Position numbers and translations under genes: made by a program. A stretch of DNA of 64,000 nt from Gemmatimonas groenlandica. Its GTDB lineage: Bacteria > Gemmatimonadota > Gemmatimonadetes > Gemmatimonadales > Gemmatimonadaceae. The notes under the pieces were generated by a model. The model had not been told where the DNA came from. It ran no database searches and was given only the letters and a program-made list of their open reading frames with translations. Where the stretch lies: assembly GCF_013004105.1 (NCBI RefSeq), contig NZ_CP053085.1, positions 3,782,001 through 3,846,000 of the forward strand, read 5' to 3'. Below are positions 41,995 to 52,600 of this stretch, piece after piece; within the stretch, counting starts at the first letter, position 1, and the number at the start of each line of letters is the position of its first letter.

Positions 41995-42930
41995 TTACGG
42001 CTTGACCGGCGTGATCACGATGTTGCGATACTCCACCGTGGTATGATCGCCCTGCAGATAGATCGGCCCCGGTGCTCCTTCATCGCTGTCGAGCGCACCG
42101 CCGGTGATGCCGGGAATGACCTGATCGGCGATGACGGTCTTGCCGTTGAGCACCACCGTCACGCGACGACCGATCAGCGTGATGTCATACGTGTTCCACA
42201 CGCCTGGGCCCTTGGCCGCGTTCTCATTGGGCACCAGAAATCCATACACGCCGCCGATGTGGGTGGAGTTGAGCTCAGCGTCGCTGATATCCTCAACCTG
42301 CACTTCATGCCGACCGCGCAGATACACGCCACTGTTGCCGTTCTTCGGGTAGCGGAACTCGATGTGCAAGGTGAAGTCGGTGAACTTGGCGTCGGTCATC
42401 AGATTGGCGCCTGGCTTGGTGTTGGTGAGCACCGAGCTCACCACCTTCCAGTTGTTCGTACCGCCGAACGACCTCCACCCACTGAGATCGCGACCGTTGA
42501 ACAGCGTCACCGGCGCGCCCCACACCGGCGCGACCGTACGACGTAACGCCGGCGCGCGTTTACCCGTAAACGATTGACGTTCGCCGCCCGATGTCACGAT
42601 GGTCCCGGTGAGCATGTCGTTGGCCAGCGTGCCTTCGAACGTCATGTCCTTGTTCGCGGCGTCCCACTGCGGCGGGATGGCGAAGCGCATCGTGTTGTCG
42701 GCGTACGTGACTTTGGCAATCGGACGCGCACTGCCACCGCCGGCCACGAAGCGGCCCACCAGCGTGCGATTGCCCGACAACGAGACTTCCACCCACGACG
42801 GATACGGCCCATTGGCACCTTGCACCGTGAGATCCCATCGTCCGATCACGGGAGCATTGGCCTGCGCACCAGCGGTCGTTGAGAGCGAGGCGACAAGGGC
42901 AGCACTCACGATAGCAAAATGGCGGGTCAT
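41995..42930 (-). CDS. Secreted DUF1080 (3-keto-disaccharide hydrolase-like) protein
   Basis: 311 residues from the ATG that overlaps the stop of the 2Fe-2S gene (ATGA); a further upstream in-frame ATG lies in that gene. Signal peptide cut near TTAGAQ. About 30-140 is a beta-domain with no clear match; about 150-310 is the DUF1080 concanavalin-like fold ([43 protein letters not shown]). Family members bind or hydrolyse sugars, including 3-keto-glycosides. Coupling to an IorAB-type dehydrogenase is notable, since an oxidised sugar could be the common substrate; this is speculation. Confidence 0.85.
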   Translation of the reverse strand: MTRHFAIVSAALVASLSTTAGAQANAPVIGRWDLTVQGANGPYPSWVEVSLSGNRTLVGRFVAGGGSARPIAKVTYADNTMRFAIPPQWDAANKDMTFEGTLANDMLTGTIVTSGGERQSFTGKRAPALRRTVAPVWGAPVTLFNGRDLSGWRSFGGTNNWKVVSSVLTNTKPGANLMTDAKFTDFTLHIEFRYPKNGNSGVYLRGRHEVQVEDISDAELNSTHIGGVYGFLVPNENAAKGPGVWNTYDITLIGRRVTVVLNGKTVIADQVIPGITGGALDSDEGAPGPIYLQGDHTTVEYRNIVITPVKP

Positions 42931-43442
42931 CCGGTTGATCCTTTGGAAAGTGTAGGGCGCGCCTCCGCGGAGACCGACAGAGCGGCGCGATGAATGGCGG
43001 CGCGAATGCGTGGGTAGGTGCCGCACCGACAGAGATTCGCCTGCATGGCTGTGTCGATGTCTTCATCGGTCGGTGTCGCTTTCGCGTTCAGCAGTGCCAC
43101 GGCCGACATCACCTGTCCCGACTGACAGTACCCGCACTGCGGCACGTCGAGCGCGGCCCAACTGCCTTGTACCGCTTCCGCCACCGGTCCGCGGAGTCCT
43201 TCGATGGTGGTGATCGCCTTGCCGGCAGCGGCCGACACCGGCGTGACGCACGAGGGCACGGGCACGCCGTTTACGTGCACCATGCACGCACCGCAGGCCG
43301 CGATGCCGCAGCCGAACTTCGTACCCGGTAGCCCAAGCGTCTGGCGCAGCACCCAGAGCAACGGCGTGTCAGCATCGACAGTGACTGACGCAGGAGTGCC
43401 GTTCACCACCAGCGCGATCGGCTCAACGTCGGGCGCCGTCAT
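42927..43442 (-). CDS. (2Fe-2S)-binding subunit of a molybdenum hydroxylase (IorA-like)
   Basis: 171 residues. The plant-ferredoxin-type 2Fe-2S cluster Cys set is in [17 protein letters not shown], and the second, helical 2Fe-2S cluster is in [12 protein letters not shown] plus [11 protein letters not shown]. Passes electrons from the molybdopterin subunit encoded immediately upstream (ATGA overlap at 43439-43442). Substrate not predictable from sequence; isoquinoline 1-oxidoreductase is the name-giving relative. Confidence 0.92.
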   Translation of the reverse strand: MTAPDVEPIALVVNGTPASVTVDADTPLLWVLRQTLGLPGTKFGCGIAACGACMVHVNGVPVPSCVTPVSAAAGKAITTIEGLRGPVAEAVQGSWAALDVPQCGYCQSGQVMSAVALLNAKATPTDEDIDTAMQANLCRCGTYPRIRAAIHRAALSVSAEARPTLSKGSTG

Positions 43443-45745
43443 GACGAGGCCTCACTCGGCATACGCAACGGCAGCGAGCGCAGGCGCGTGCCGGTGAGCG
43501 TGAACAGCGCGTTCGCCACGGCGGGCGCGATAGGTGGGAGTCCCGGCTCGCCGACACCAGACGGCACGTCGAGACTGAGCACAATGTGCGTTTCGATCAC
43601 GGGACACTCGTCGATGCGCAACAGGCGATATTCGTGAAAGTTCGACTGACGCGGCGTACCGCCCTCGATCACCAGCTCGCCGTTGAGGGCCGCCGAGAGT
43701 CCGTCGATGATACCGCTTTCGATTTGCTGCGTGATGATGTTCGGATTCACCGCGAGTCCACAGTCGACCGCGGCCACCACGCGATGCACACGAATGCGTC
43801 CGTCGGCCGCCACTGAGACTTCCGCGACTTCTGCTACGATCGAGCCGAAAGCGGCGTGCAGCGCGATGCCCCGCGCACGGGGGCGGCCATCAGGTGCCGG
43901 CGCGAGCGGTGTACCCCATCCACTCTTCTCCGTCGCAAGCTGCAACACGCGCAATGCGCGCGGATGAGACTGCAGCATGGTGGCGCGATACGCCGCCGGG
44001 TCCTGCTTGGCCACCGCTGCGAGTTCGTCGATGAAGCTCTCCACGAAGAACGCGTGATGCGAGTGCCCCACGCTGCGCCACGAGCCTACCGGAATCGCAC
44101 TGTCGGTCTCACTGTGCGACGCGTGCAGTGCGGGAAAGGCGTAGGGTTGATCCCACGTGCCTTCGCTCGACGTGCGATCGGGCCCCGACTGCGTGAGCAG
44201 GAACCCGACGCGCTTGCTGTACGCCTTGAATGGCGCCTGCCCGGCCGAGTGTGCCACGAACGCGGTCACGCGACCATCGGCGTCGAGCGCCGCGCGCAAG
44301 CGCGACACGGTGGCCGGACGATAGAAGTCATGTCGCATGTCGTCTTCGCGCGACCAGATCACCTGAACGGGCACTCCCGGCGCCGTCTTCGCGATCGCCG
44401 CCGCCTGGGCAACGTAGTCCACGTCGAGCCGTCGACCAAAACCACCACCGAGGATGTGCTGATGCACGGTGACCCGTTCGTCGTCGAGGCCGAGCACGTG
44501 CGCCACCGCAGCGCGCGCGTAGCCTGGCACCTGCGTGCCGGTCCACAGCTCGGCCCCGTCGTTCGACACACGCACCGTGGCGTTCATCGGCTCCATCGTG
44601 GCGTGCGCGAGGTACGGCGCTTCGTACGTGGCGTCGACGGTGCGTGATGCCGCCGCGAGTACCTTCTTGGCGTCACCGAAAAAGCGCAGTGGCATGCCGT
44701 CGTCGTTGCGCAGGGTGTCGCGAATGTCCTGCAGCACCGTTACCGTCGACACCGCGCTTGCGCCCGATGCGGTCGCCGATGCCAGCGCACCCGCCGCCTT
44801 GTGCGCCTGCCACCACGACTCGGCCACCACCGCCAGTGCCGGTGGGTCGCCGTACCTGCTGCCGGGCAGCGACACGACCGCGCGCACACCGGACATCGCG
44901 CGGCTCTGGGCCATCTGCGCCGCCGTCACGGATGGTGCCGTGGTGGCGCCGAAGGGACTCATGAGCACGGCCGCATACAGCATGTTGGGCAACGACGCGT
45001 CGATGCCGTAGGTCGCGGTGCCGTTCGACTTGGCCGTCGAATCGAGACGCGGCATCGGTTTCCCGACGACAGCGAAGTCGGCGGCGGCCTTGAGTGTGAT
45101 CTCACGTGGCCTGTGCGACACGGCGCGCGACGCCAGCTCGCCGAAGCGCAATCGACGGCCGTCCGTGCCGATCACCGCACCCTGTTCGGTGCGGCAGGTT
45201 GATGCCGCTACGCCCCACGTGGCCGCCGCGGCGGCGATGAGCGACGCCCGCGCCGACGCCCCGGCTTCGCGCATCGGCATCCAGCAATCGCGCACACTCG
45301 ACGATCCACCCGTCATCATTACGCCCAGCTCACGCGCCGTCTTGGCCATCATCCAGCGGATCCCGCGCACGAGCGTGCCGTCGGCTTCGGGAGCGAAGGG
45401 CAGGCCTTCCACCAGCGCTGACACGTTACCGTAGATCTTGTCGATCGGGCTGTGCTCCACCCGCACGCGGGCCCAATCGCAATCGAGTTCTTCGGCCATG
45501 AGCATCGCCAACGCGGTGTGCGTGCCCTGACCCATCTCGGCTTTGGGCACCACCACGGTGATCGTGTCATCGGGGGCGATGGTGAGCCAGCCGTTGAGCG
45601 CGACGGCCTTGCCGCCGGTATCGGTGCCACCGCTTTCGGGAAGCGTGCTTCCGACGAGTCGCTGACGCGGGGGGAGCAGCGCCCAGCCCAGGAACAGCGC
45701 ACCTCCGGTACCCAGCCCAGCCAGCAGAAAGGTGCGACGTTTCAT
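43439..45745 (-). CDS. Molybdopterin-binding subunit of a molybdenum hydroxylase (IorB-like)
   Basis: 768 residues, with a Tat signal ([10 protein letters not shown]). Xanthine-dehydrogenase-family large subunit of the isoquinoline 1-oxidoreductase beta type, with the characteristic [20 protein letters not shown] and the C-terminal [19 protein letters not shown], where E is the catalytic glutamate. Hydroxylates or oxidises a substrate in the periplasm together with the IorA-like subunit. First gene of a four-gene minus-strand operon (IorB, IorA, DUF1080, DUF2269), all overlapping or 5 bp apart. Confidence 0.92.
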   Translation of the reverse strand: MKRRTFLLAGLGTGGALFLGWALLPPRQRLVGSTLPESGGTDTGGKAVALNGWLTIAPDDTITVVVPKAEMGQGTHTALAMLMAEELDCDWARVRVEHSPIDKIYGNVSALVEGLPFAPEADGTLVRGIRWMMAKTARELGVMMTGGSSSVRDCWMPMREAGASARASLIAAAAATWGVAASTCRTEQGAVIGTDGRRLRFGELASRAVSHRPREITLKAAADFAVVGKPMPRLDSTAKSNGTATYGIDASLPNMLYAAVLMSPFGATTAPSVTAAQMAQSRAMSGVRAVVSLPGSRYGDPPALAVVAESWWQAHKAAGALASATASGASAVSTVTVLQDIRDTLRNDDGMPLRFFGDAKKVLAAASRTVDATYEAPYLAHATMEPMNATVRVSNDGAELWTGTQVPGYARAAVAHVLGLDDERVTVHQHILGGGFGRRLDVDYVAQAAAIAKTAPGVPVQVIWSREDDMRHDFYRPATVSRLRAALDADGRVTAFVAHSAGQAPFKAYSKRVGFLLTQSGPDRTSSEGTWDQPYAFPALHASHSETDSAIPVGSWRSVGHSHHAFFVESFIDELAAVAKQDPAAYRATMLQSHPRALRVLQLATEKSGWGTPLAPAPDGRPRARGIALHAAFGSIVAEVAEVSVAADGRIRVHRVVAAVDCGLAVNPNIITQQIESGIIDGLSAALNGELVIEGGTPRQSNFHEYRLLRIDECPVIETHIVLSLDVPSGVGEPGLPPIAPAVANALFTLTGTRLRSLPLRMPSEASS

Positions 45746-45844
45746 GTTCTCAGCGGCTCGGCGTCATATTGTTCTCTGCTCCACCTGAAGATGCGGCACG
45801 AAGCCCCCGCCGACTACTCCCCGCCTTTCTACGCCAGATCGTTC

Positions 45845-46234
45845 ATGTCCTACGTGTCCCGCACTCTCCTGCTGCTGACCACGATCGGTTGTCTGGCCTG
45901 CAGTGAGAAGGCCGCACCGGTTGCCAAGTCTCAGACGCTCGGTCCGGAAGACATGCAGCTCGTGTCGTCGGACAAGAGCTTCGCGCTGGAGCTGATCGGT
46001 GATTCCGTCCACGTGTACATGCCGGGGAGCCGGGTGAGCGTGCCGTCGACCTACATCGAGAACATGAAGTACGCCGACGGACGACTGCGGTTCGACATCC
46101 GCGGACTGGGCGTGCGGATCTTCGAAGTGGGCGACGGTACTGAGCAGGGCGCCGCCATCAGTCAGCAGGAGGCGCTGTTGTTCATGTCGGCCGTTACGCG
46201 CAATCAGGCCAAGCAGGAGAATGCGGGCAAGTAA
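45845..46234 (+). CDS. Small lipoprotein of unknown function
   Basis: 129 residues from the ATG giving MSYVSRTLLLLTTIGCLAC, a signal with lipobox ending in Cys. The mature part is mainly beta (ALELIGDSVHVYMPGSRVSV, FDIRGLGVRIFEVGD). No family recognised. It is divergent from the IorB-type gene (99 bp apart) and ends 28 bp before the convergent selO gene. An alternative ATG at 45791 would spoil the signal sequence. Confidence 0.65.
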   Translation: MSYVSRTLLLLTTIGCLACSEKAAPVAKSQTLGPEDMQLVSSDKSFALELIGDSVHVYMPGSRVSVPSTYIENMKYADGRLRFDIRGLGVRIFEVGDGTEQGAAISQQEALLFMSAVTRNQAKQENAGK

Positions 46235-46262
46235 GAAAGCCTGGTGTACGCTACGAAGGTCG

Positions 46263-47873
46263 TTACGAACTGCAACTCAACATCGAACATCCCGCCTTCA
46301 CTCGCGCCCATTCCGGTCGGCGTGCGGCGAAGTGCGCGTACTCCGGCTGATCGTCGTACGGTCGCCGCATGACCTCGAGCAACGTCTGCACGAGTGACGC
46401 ATCGCCATCCGTCGCCGCGTCGATGGCCTGCTGCGCGAGATAATTCCGCAGCACATAGCGGGGATTCACGGCGTGCATCGCCACGCGGCGCTCGGCAGCG
46501 CTGCGTCCATGCGTCGATACCAGCGTGTGCCAGCGATACAACCACGCGTTGAGCGCGTCGGCCTTGGCCTCACGTTTCGCGTCGTCGTAGAACACGTCGC
46601 CAAGCACGCCGATGGGATTGTCCGCCGGCAAGGTATCACCGATCTCTCCCAGTGCGCGGAAGAACAGCGTGTAGTCCACCTCGGCTTCGTACAACAACGC
46701 GAAGCCCTCGCGTACGAGCAGCTGCTCGGCGTCACCACGCACCACGAATCCGAACTTCGCGGCGTTCATCGCTTCGTACTCGGCCATATACACGTCGCCG
46801 AACCGCTCGAGGGCGCTCTGCAACACGTCGCCCGACTCGAAGAGTGGCGCAATAGCCTCGGCGAGGCGCACCAGATTCCACTGCGCGATGGCCGGCTGCT
46901 GGCCGAAGCGATAGCGGCGCGTGCTGGCGTCGGTGGTGTTGGGCGTCCAGGTGGGATCGAAGTTGTCGAGCCACCCGTACGGACCATAGTCGATCGTAAG
47001 CCCCAGGATCGACATGTTGTCGGTGTTCATCACGCCGTGCACGAAGCCCACGCGCATCCAGTGCACGATCATGTGGGCGGTGCGTTCGCACACGTCGGCA
47101 AACCACGCCACGCGACGCTCGGTGGCATCGGCGATGCCGGCGAGCTCGGGAAAGTCACGGTCGATGGTGAAATCGACGAGCTGCGCCATCAACGCGAGGT
47201 CATCACGCGCGGCGAGAATCTCGAAGTTGCCGAAGCGGATGAATGACGGCGCGACACGACAGACGATCGCACCCGGTTCCGGCGCCGCGTTGCCGTTGTA
47301 GAACATGTCACGCACCACACTGTCACCGGTGGATACCAGCGACAGGGCGCGGGTGGTCGGCACCCCGAGATGATGCATCGCTTCGCTGCACAAGAATTCG
47401 CGAATCGACGAGCGCAGCACCGCGCGGCCATCGGCGGTGCGTGAGTACGGCGTGGGGCCGGCGCCTTTGAGCTGCAGCTCCCACCGCGCGCCGGCGGCGT
47501 TCACCACTTCGCCCAGCGACATGGCCCTTCCGTCGCCCAGCTGACCGGCCCAGTTCCCGAACTGGTGCCCGCCGTAGCAGGCGGCATACGGGGCCATGCC
47601 GGGGAGCAGCGCGTTCCCCCCGAAGACCCGGGCGAACGCGGCCGACTGCACGTCAGGCTCGGCGATCCCAACCAGCGCGGCGACCTCGTGCGCGTGGGCG
47701 ACCAGCGCGGGGCCGGCCACGGGGGTGGGCGCGGCCGCGCTCCAGGCGGCGCCCTGCACCTGTCGGCGCCGGTTCGACCGGTCAGGGTCGCCCGGCAGTT
47801 CGTTCACGAAGCGGTTGTCGAAGCGGAGAGTGTCCACCCCTGTAAAATAGGGACATGCGACGGTCGTAGGCAC
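46263..47873 (-). CDS. selO: SelO-family protein adenylyltransferase (YdiU)
   Basis: 536 residues from a GTG; a GTG at 47837 just before the conserved [15 protein letters not shown] is an equally good start. SelO is a pseudokinase-fold enzyme that transfers AMP to Ser/Thr/Tyr of proteins, with roles in oxidative stress. Motifs are [12 protein letters not shown] (Lys), [31 protein letters not shown] (metal-binding Asn/Asp) and FARVFGGN. The C-terminal GCSMLSCSS keeps the Cys that replaces selenocysteine in other members. Divergent from msrB-msrA, another thiol/methionine-oxidation function. Confidence 0.93.
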   Translation of the reverse strand: MPTTVACPYFTGVDTLRFDNRFVNELPGDPDRSNRRRQVQGAAWSAAAPTPVAGPALVAHAHEVAALVGIAEPDVQSAAFARVFGGNALLPGMAPYAACYGGHQFGNWAGQLGDGRAMSLGEVVNAAGARWELQLKGAGPTPYSRTADGRAVLRSSIREFLCSEAMHHLGVPTTRALSLVSTGDSVVRDMFYNGNAAPEPGAIVCRVAPSFIRFGNFEILAARDDLALMAQLVDFTIDRDFPELAGIADATERRVAWFADVCERTAHMIVHWMRVGFVHGVMNTDNMSILGLTIDYGPYGWLDNFDPTWTPNTTDASTRRYRFGQQPAIAQWNLVRLAEAIAPLFESGDVLQSALERFGDVYMAEYEAMNAAKFGFVVRGDAEQLLVREGFALLYEAEVDYTLFFRALGEIGDTLPADNPIGVLGDVFYDDAKREAKADALNAWLYRWHTLVSTHGRSAAERRVAMHAVNPRYVLRNYLAQQAIDAATDGDASLVQTLLEVMRRPYDDQPEYAHFAARRPEWARVKAGCSMLSCSS

Positions 47874-47910
47874 TCCATTGCAGGCACTCCGGGTCGGGCA
47901 CTCCGGACCC
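47869..47910. repeat. Three 14-bp direct repeats starting GGCACTCC in the selO-msrB gap
   Basis: GGCACTCC at 47869, 47883 and 47897, exactly 14 bp apart, just upstream of the msrB -10 element and overlapping the most upstream selO start. This arrangement is typical of a cooperatively bound operator, though it might be a chance short tandem duplication. Confidence 0.6.
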
Positions 47911-47920
47911 CAGTTCTGTG

Positions 47921-47926
47921 TATATC
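47921..47926 (+). promoter_or_regulatory. Predicted -10 element of msrB-msrA
   Basis: TATATC preceded by TGTG, an extended -10 form; 7 bp lie between it and the msrB ATG (47934), so the transcript would be leaderless or nearly so. No standard -35 is seen; the GGCACTCC repeats occupy that position. Confidence 0.4.
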
Positions 47927-47933
47927 CTCTACT

Positions 47934-48377
47934 ATGTCAGACTTCATCAAGCCTCCTGTTGACGAACTGGCTCGGACGCTCACGCGCGAGCAGTTCACGG
48001 TCACCCAGCAGTCGGGGACCGAGCCGCCATTCCGCAATGAATTCTGGGATCACCACGAAGACGGGATCTACGTCGATATCGTGAGTGGTGAGCCGCTGTT
48101 TTCGTCGCTCGACAAATTCGACTCCGGCTGCGGCTGGCCGAGCTTCACGAAGCCGGTGGCGCCGCAAGTGCTGGAGAAGGAAGACCGCACGCACGGCATG
48201 CGCCGTGTCGAAGTGCGGTCGAAGGATGCCGACTCGCATCTCGGTCATGTGTTCGACGACGGTCCGCGCGAGGCCGGTGGGCTTCGCTACTGCATCAATT
48301 CCGCGTCATTGCGTTTCATTCCGCTCGAGCAGCTCGAAGCGGAAGGGTATGGCGATTTCCGCAAGTTGTTCGTATGA
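47934..48377 (+). CDS. msrB: Peptide methionine (R)-S-oxide reductase
   Basis: 147 residues from the ATG giving [16 protein letters not shown]. Reduces the R epimer of methionine sulfoxide in proteins. Catalytic C120 is in [12 protein letters not shown], with [10 protein letters not shown] and [10 protein letters not shown] (C66, possible resolving Cys). The two CxxC zinc motifs of some MsrB proteins are absent. Cytoplasmic. Its stop overlaps the msrA ATG (ATGA), so R and S epimer repair are translated together. Confidence 0.95.
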   Translation: MSDFIKPPVDELARTLTREQFTVTQQSGTEPPFRNEFWDHHEDGIYVDIVSGEPLFSSLDKFDSGCGWPSFTKPVAPQVLEKEDRTHGMRRVEVRSKDADSHLGHVFDDGPREAGGLRYCINSASLRFIPLEQLEAEGYGDFRKLFV

Positions 48378-48871
48378 GCGAGAAGCAGACTGAAGTCGCG
48401 ATTCTGGCCGGTGGATGCTTTTGGGGCGTAGAAGAGATTCTGCGCGCCGTGCCGGGAGTGCTCGACACCGACGTGGGCTACACGGGCGGCTGGTTGGAAC
48501 ATCCGGTGTATGACGACACGCACGACAGTGCATCGGGACACGCCGAAGCGGTGCGCATCGTGTTCGATCCCACGGTGCTGAGTTTCGAGTCGTTGCTGGA
48601 GAACTGGTTCTTCCGGTTGCACGACCCGACCACGTTGAACCGTCAAGGCAACGATGTGGGCACGCAGTATCGCTCGTCGATTTTCTACACCACGCCGGAG
48701 CAGCGCGAGACGGCGGAAATCGTGAAGGCACGCGTGGCGCAATCGGGATTGTGGAAGCGGCCGATCACGACCGAGATCGCACCCGAAGCCACGTGGTGGA
48801 CCGCCGAGGGCGAGCACCAGGACTTCCTGCAGAAAAATCCGTACGGGTACAACTGTCATTACATGCGGTAA
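48374..48871 (+). CDS. msrA: Peptide methionine (S)-S-oxide reductase
   Basis: 165 residues. Catalytic Cys15 in the GGCFWG motif, [26 protein letters not shown], and [13 protein letters not shown] are all standard. It ends YNCHYMR with a possible resolving Cys. Reduces the S epimer of methionine sulfoxide. Coupled to msrB by an ATGA overlap; followed by a large palindrome in the convergent gap. Confidence 0.96.
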   Translation: MSEKQTEVAILAGGCFWGVEEILRAVPGVLDTDVGYTGGWLEHPVYDDTHDSASGHAEAVRIVFDPTVLSFESLLENWFFRLHDPTTLNRQGNDVGTQYRSSIFYTTPEQRETAEIVKARVAQSGLWKRPITTEIAPEATWWTAEGEHQDFLQKNPYGYNCHYMR

Positions 48872-48876
48872 ACCCG

Positions 48877-49030
48877 AACAGCCAAAGCAACAGCAACTGC
48901 AACAGCGGGAACACGGATTCGTACTCGATTGCACGGATTACACCGATAAGCAAAAACGCCTTTGGTTTATCGGTGTGATCGGTGCAATCGATTTATGATC
49001 CGTGTTCCTGCTGCTGCTTTTCAGCTGTTT
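48877..49030. repeat. Long palindrome with AACACGGAT arms, copy 1
   Basis: The arms run about 48877-48957 and 48961-49030. The left arm contains CAGCAACTGCAACAGCGGGA, then AACACGGAT, TCGATTGCAC and ACACCGATAA. The right arm is its near complement, with a loop of about ten bases. A close relative lies at 57895-58051. Fills the 163-bp gap between convergent msrA and the SRPBCC gene. No coding potential. Confidence 0.85.
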
Positions 49031-49034
49031 CGAT

Positions 49035-49481
49035 CTAGCCGTGCAACACCGCCGCCAGCCGCGCGAGGTGTTTGCTCCAGCCGTCGATGTGCGCTTGCAT
49101 CAGCATCTCACGACGATCGTCGGGGAGCGCGAGCCAGCCGCGGTGTTCGAGGTGCAGCTCGCAGCGGGGCGTGGGCGCATCCGCCACGCTCACGAGTTGC
49201 CACGAGACACCCGTCACGACGAGCCAGTCGTCGTCGGCCCACGTAAACGCGATCACGTGTGGTGGCTCGCATACGACGACCTGTCCCACCGTGGTGACCG
49301 TACGGTCGCCCTCCGTCCATTGCTCGCGCAGCTGACCGCCGGCGAACGTGTCGAGCGTGACGTGGTCCCCCCACCAGCGAGCCAGACCGGCAGGTGAGGT
49401 GAGCATGGCCCACGCGTCGGGCACGCCGACGTTCAGCGTGACCGCCAGCCGGAAGAGATCGGGCTCTCGCGACACCAGCAT
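49035..49481 (-). CDS. SRPBCC/AHSA1-family protein
   Basis: 148 residues. Shows the START-like pattern of the AHSA1 group: an N-terminal strand then VPDAWAMLTSPAGLARWWGD, a middle VICEPPHVIAFTW-like strand (here VVVCEPPHVIAFTW), and the C-terminal helix MLMQAHIDGWSKHLARLAAV. Binds a hydrophobic ligand or co-chaperones; specific role unknown. Confidence 0.86.
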   Translation of the reverse strand: MLVSREPDLFRLAVTLNVGVPDAWAMLTSPAGLARWWGDHVTLDTFAGGQLREQWTEGDRTVTTVGQVVVCEPPHVIAFTWADDDWLVVTGVSWQLVSVADAPTPRCELHLEHRGWLALPDDRREMLMQAHIDGWSKHLARLAAVLHG

Positions 49482-49600
49482 CGAACGGACTCCTCAACGA
49501 CGGGGCATGGACGGCTCGGGACGGACTCGCCACATTAGCCCACCGTTGATCGGTTGAGCAACCGCGGCGATACGCTCCCCTCCTCCCGCTGAATCCCTTC

Positions 49601-52600
49601 ATGTCCAGGACACTGCACCGACGCGCTGCTTCATTGGCGGCGCTCACGCTCCTGTGTGCACCGGCATCCTCTCGCGCGCAGGCTGCGCTCGGGGCCACAC
49701 CGGTCGCGCAGGAGTTCGACAAGCTGCACTTCCGCTCCATCGGACCGGCCACGATGTCGGGGCGTATCTCCGACCTCGCCATCTACGAGGCCAATCCGGC
49801 CATCTGGTACGTGGGCACGGCCCACGGCGGTGTGTGGAAGACCACCAGCAACGGCGCGATCTTCACGCCGCTCTTTCAGGATCAGGGGCTGATCGCGATC
49901 GGTGATGTTGCCGTGTCTCAAACCAACCCGGATCTCGTGTGGGTAGGCACCGGCGAGTCGAACAACCGTCAAAGCACGTCGTGGGGCAGCGGCATCTACA
50001 AGTCGACCGACGGCGGGAAGACGTTCGCGATGATGGGACTGCCGCAGTCGAAGCACATCAATCGCATCGTCATTCATCCCACGAACAACGATGTGGTGCT
50101 GGTGGCGTCGACCGGTCCGTTGTTCGGCCCGGGTGGTGAGCGCGGCGTGTACAAGACCACCGACGGTGGTAAGAGCTGGAAGCAGGTGCTCAAGGTGGAC
50201 GACGAAACGGGTGCGAATGAACTCGTGATGTCGGCGACCGATCCGAACATCATGTTCGCCAGTACGTATCAGCGTCGTCGTACGGCCTGCTGTATGAACG
50301 GTGGTGGCCCCGGCAGCGCGCTGTGGAAGTCGACCGACGGCGGCGACACGTGGACCAAGGTGACGGGCACCGGCTTCCCGACGGGTCCGCTCGGCCGTAT
50401 CGCGGTGGACGTGTTCCGTCAGAGCGCGAACATCGTGTATGCCACCGTGGAAGGCCCGGCACCCGGTGCGCAGCGCGCGGCGGCGGCTACGGAGAACATG
50501 GAAGCCGCACCGGCGGCGCCGGCAGGGCGCGGTGTGGTGGCGGGCGTCTCGGGACTCTACAAGTCCACCGACGGCGGCGCCACGTGGACCAAGCAGAGCA
50601 ACACCAATGCGCGGCCGATGTACTTCAGTCAGTTGCGCATCGATCCGGTGAATCCGGAGCGCATCTACATGGGTGGCGTGGGCCTTCACCTTTCAGTGGA
50701 CGGCGGACGCACCTTCGAAACCGATGCGGCACTGGTCACGCACGACGACGTGCACGGTATCTGGATCGACCCAAAGAACCCCGATCACGTCATCATCGGG
50801 AACGACGGTGGTTTAGCGACGTCGTACGACATGAGCCGCACCTGGCAGTTCATCGAGAATGTGCCGGTGGGATTGTTCTACCACGTGGGCTTCGACATGG
50901 AAACGCCGTACAACGTGTGCGGCGGTATGCAGGACAACTACGACTGGTGTGGCCCGAGCGCGTCGCGCATGAACCGCGGCATCTTCAACTACGACTGGTT
51001 CCAGATTCTTGGCGGCGACGGCTTCGTGGCCATTCCCGACCTGCGTGACTCGCGCATCATCTACACCGAGTCACAGGACGGCAACATGGTGCGACGCAAC
51101 AAGGTGACGGGTGAATCGAAGTCGATCCGCCCCACGCCACAGAACGTGGTGAACGCCACCGCCGGCGAAGCGTACCGCTTTCATTGGGATACGCCGCTTA
51201 TGCTGTCGCCGAACGATCCCGGCGTACTGCTGTCCGCAGCCAATCGCGTGTTCCGCAGCATCGATCGTGGTGACTCGTGGACGGCGATCAGCCCTGACCT
51301 CACGAAGAACGAGAAGCGCGACGACATCGTGACGATGGGCCTCAAAGGCAGCGACATCGCGATCTCGCGCAACGACGGCATTTCGCAGTGGCCCACGATC
51401 GTAGCACTGGCGGAGTCGCCGAAGCAGAAGGGCGTGTTCTACACCGGTACCGACGACGGCACAGTGAGCATGTCGAAGGACAACGGCGCCACGTGGCAGA
51501 ACATCACCAAGAATCTACCGGGCTTCCCGGCCGGTCATGCGTTCGTGTCGGAGGTGGTGCCGTCACGCTTCGAGTCGGGCACGGTGTACATCACGGTCGA
51601 CAATCATCGTCTAAACGACTACGAGTCGTACATCTGGGTGAGCACCGACTTCGGTGCCTCGTTCAAGTCGCTCACCGCGACACTCAAGGGCGAAGTGGTG
51701 AAGACGCTCACCGAAGACACGCGCAATCCCGATGTGCTCTACATCGGCACCGAAACGGGAATCTTCCTCACGCTCGATCGTGGCAAGACATGGAAGCGGT
51801 TGAAGGCGAACTTCCCCACCGTGCGCGTGGATGAACTCACGATTCATCCGCGTGACAACGCGCTGCTGGTGGCCACGCATGGTCGCGCGCTCTGGATTCT
51901 CGATCATCTCGAGCCCATCCAGGAATTCAACGCGGCGCAGAAGGCCGATGCCACGTTGTTCACGCCCGGGCAGTCGTTGCAGTGGAAGTCGAAGGACGAC
52001 CGCAACGACGAGTTCTGGGGACATCAGTTCTTCACCGGTGAGAACCCGCCCACCGAAACGGTGCTCCAGTTGCACCTGAAGAAGGCGGTTACCAACCCGA
52101 CGCTGCGCATCAGCGATGCAAGCGGCGCGGTGGTGCGTGAACTCCCGGTGCCTGCGGCCAAGAATGTGGCCGGCATCCAGACCGTGTGCTGGGATCAGCG
52201 CGTGGAGCCGATCCGCGATGCGACGCCGGCCGGTGGTCCGCCGGCTGGTGGTCCGCCGGCTGGTGGACCTGGTGGTGGCGGTGGATTCGGCGGCGGTGTT
52301 CGTGGTCCGCTGCCCGGCATGCCGACGCCGCTGCCGACGGTGGGCTATCTCCCCGAGAACCCCTGCGCCGCGCCGGGCGGCGGTGGTGGTGGATTCGGTC
52401 GTGGCGGCGGTGGCGCCAATCAGGGTCCGCAGGTGTTGCCGGGCACGTACACGGTGGCGCTGGTCGTCGACGGCAAGACGGTGGAATCGAAGCCGCTCAC
52501 GATCGTGATGGATCCGCTGGTGCAGCTCACGGCGGCGCAGCGTGTCGCGTACAACGCGCTCGCCACTGAGTTACACACCGCGCAGCAGGCGGGCGCCGCG

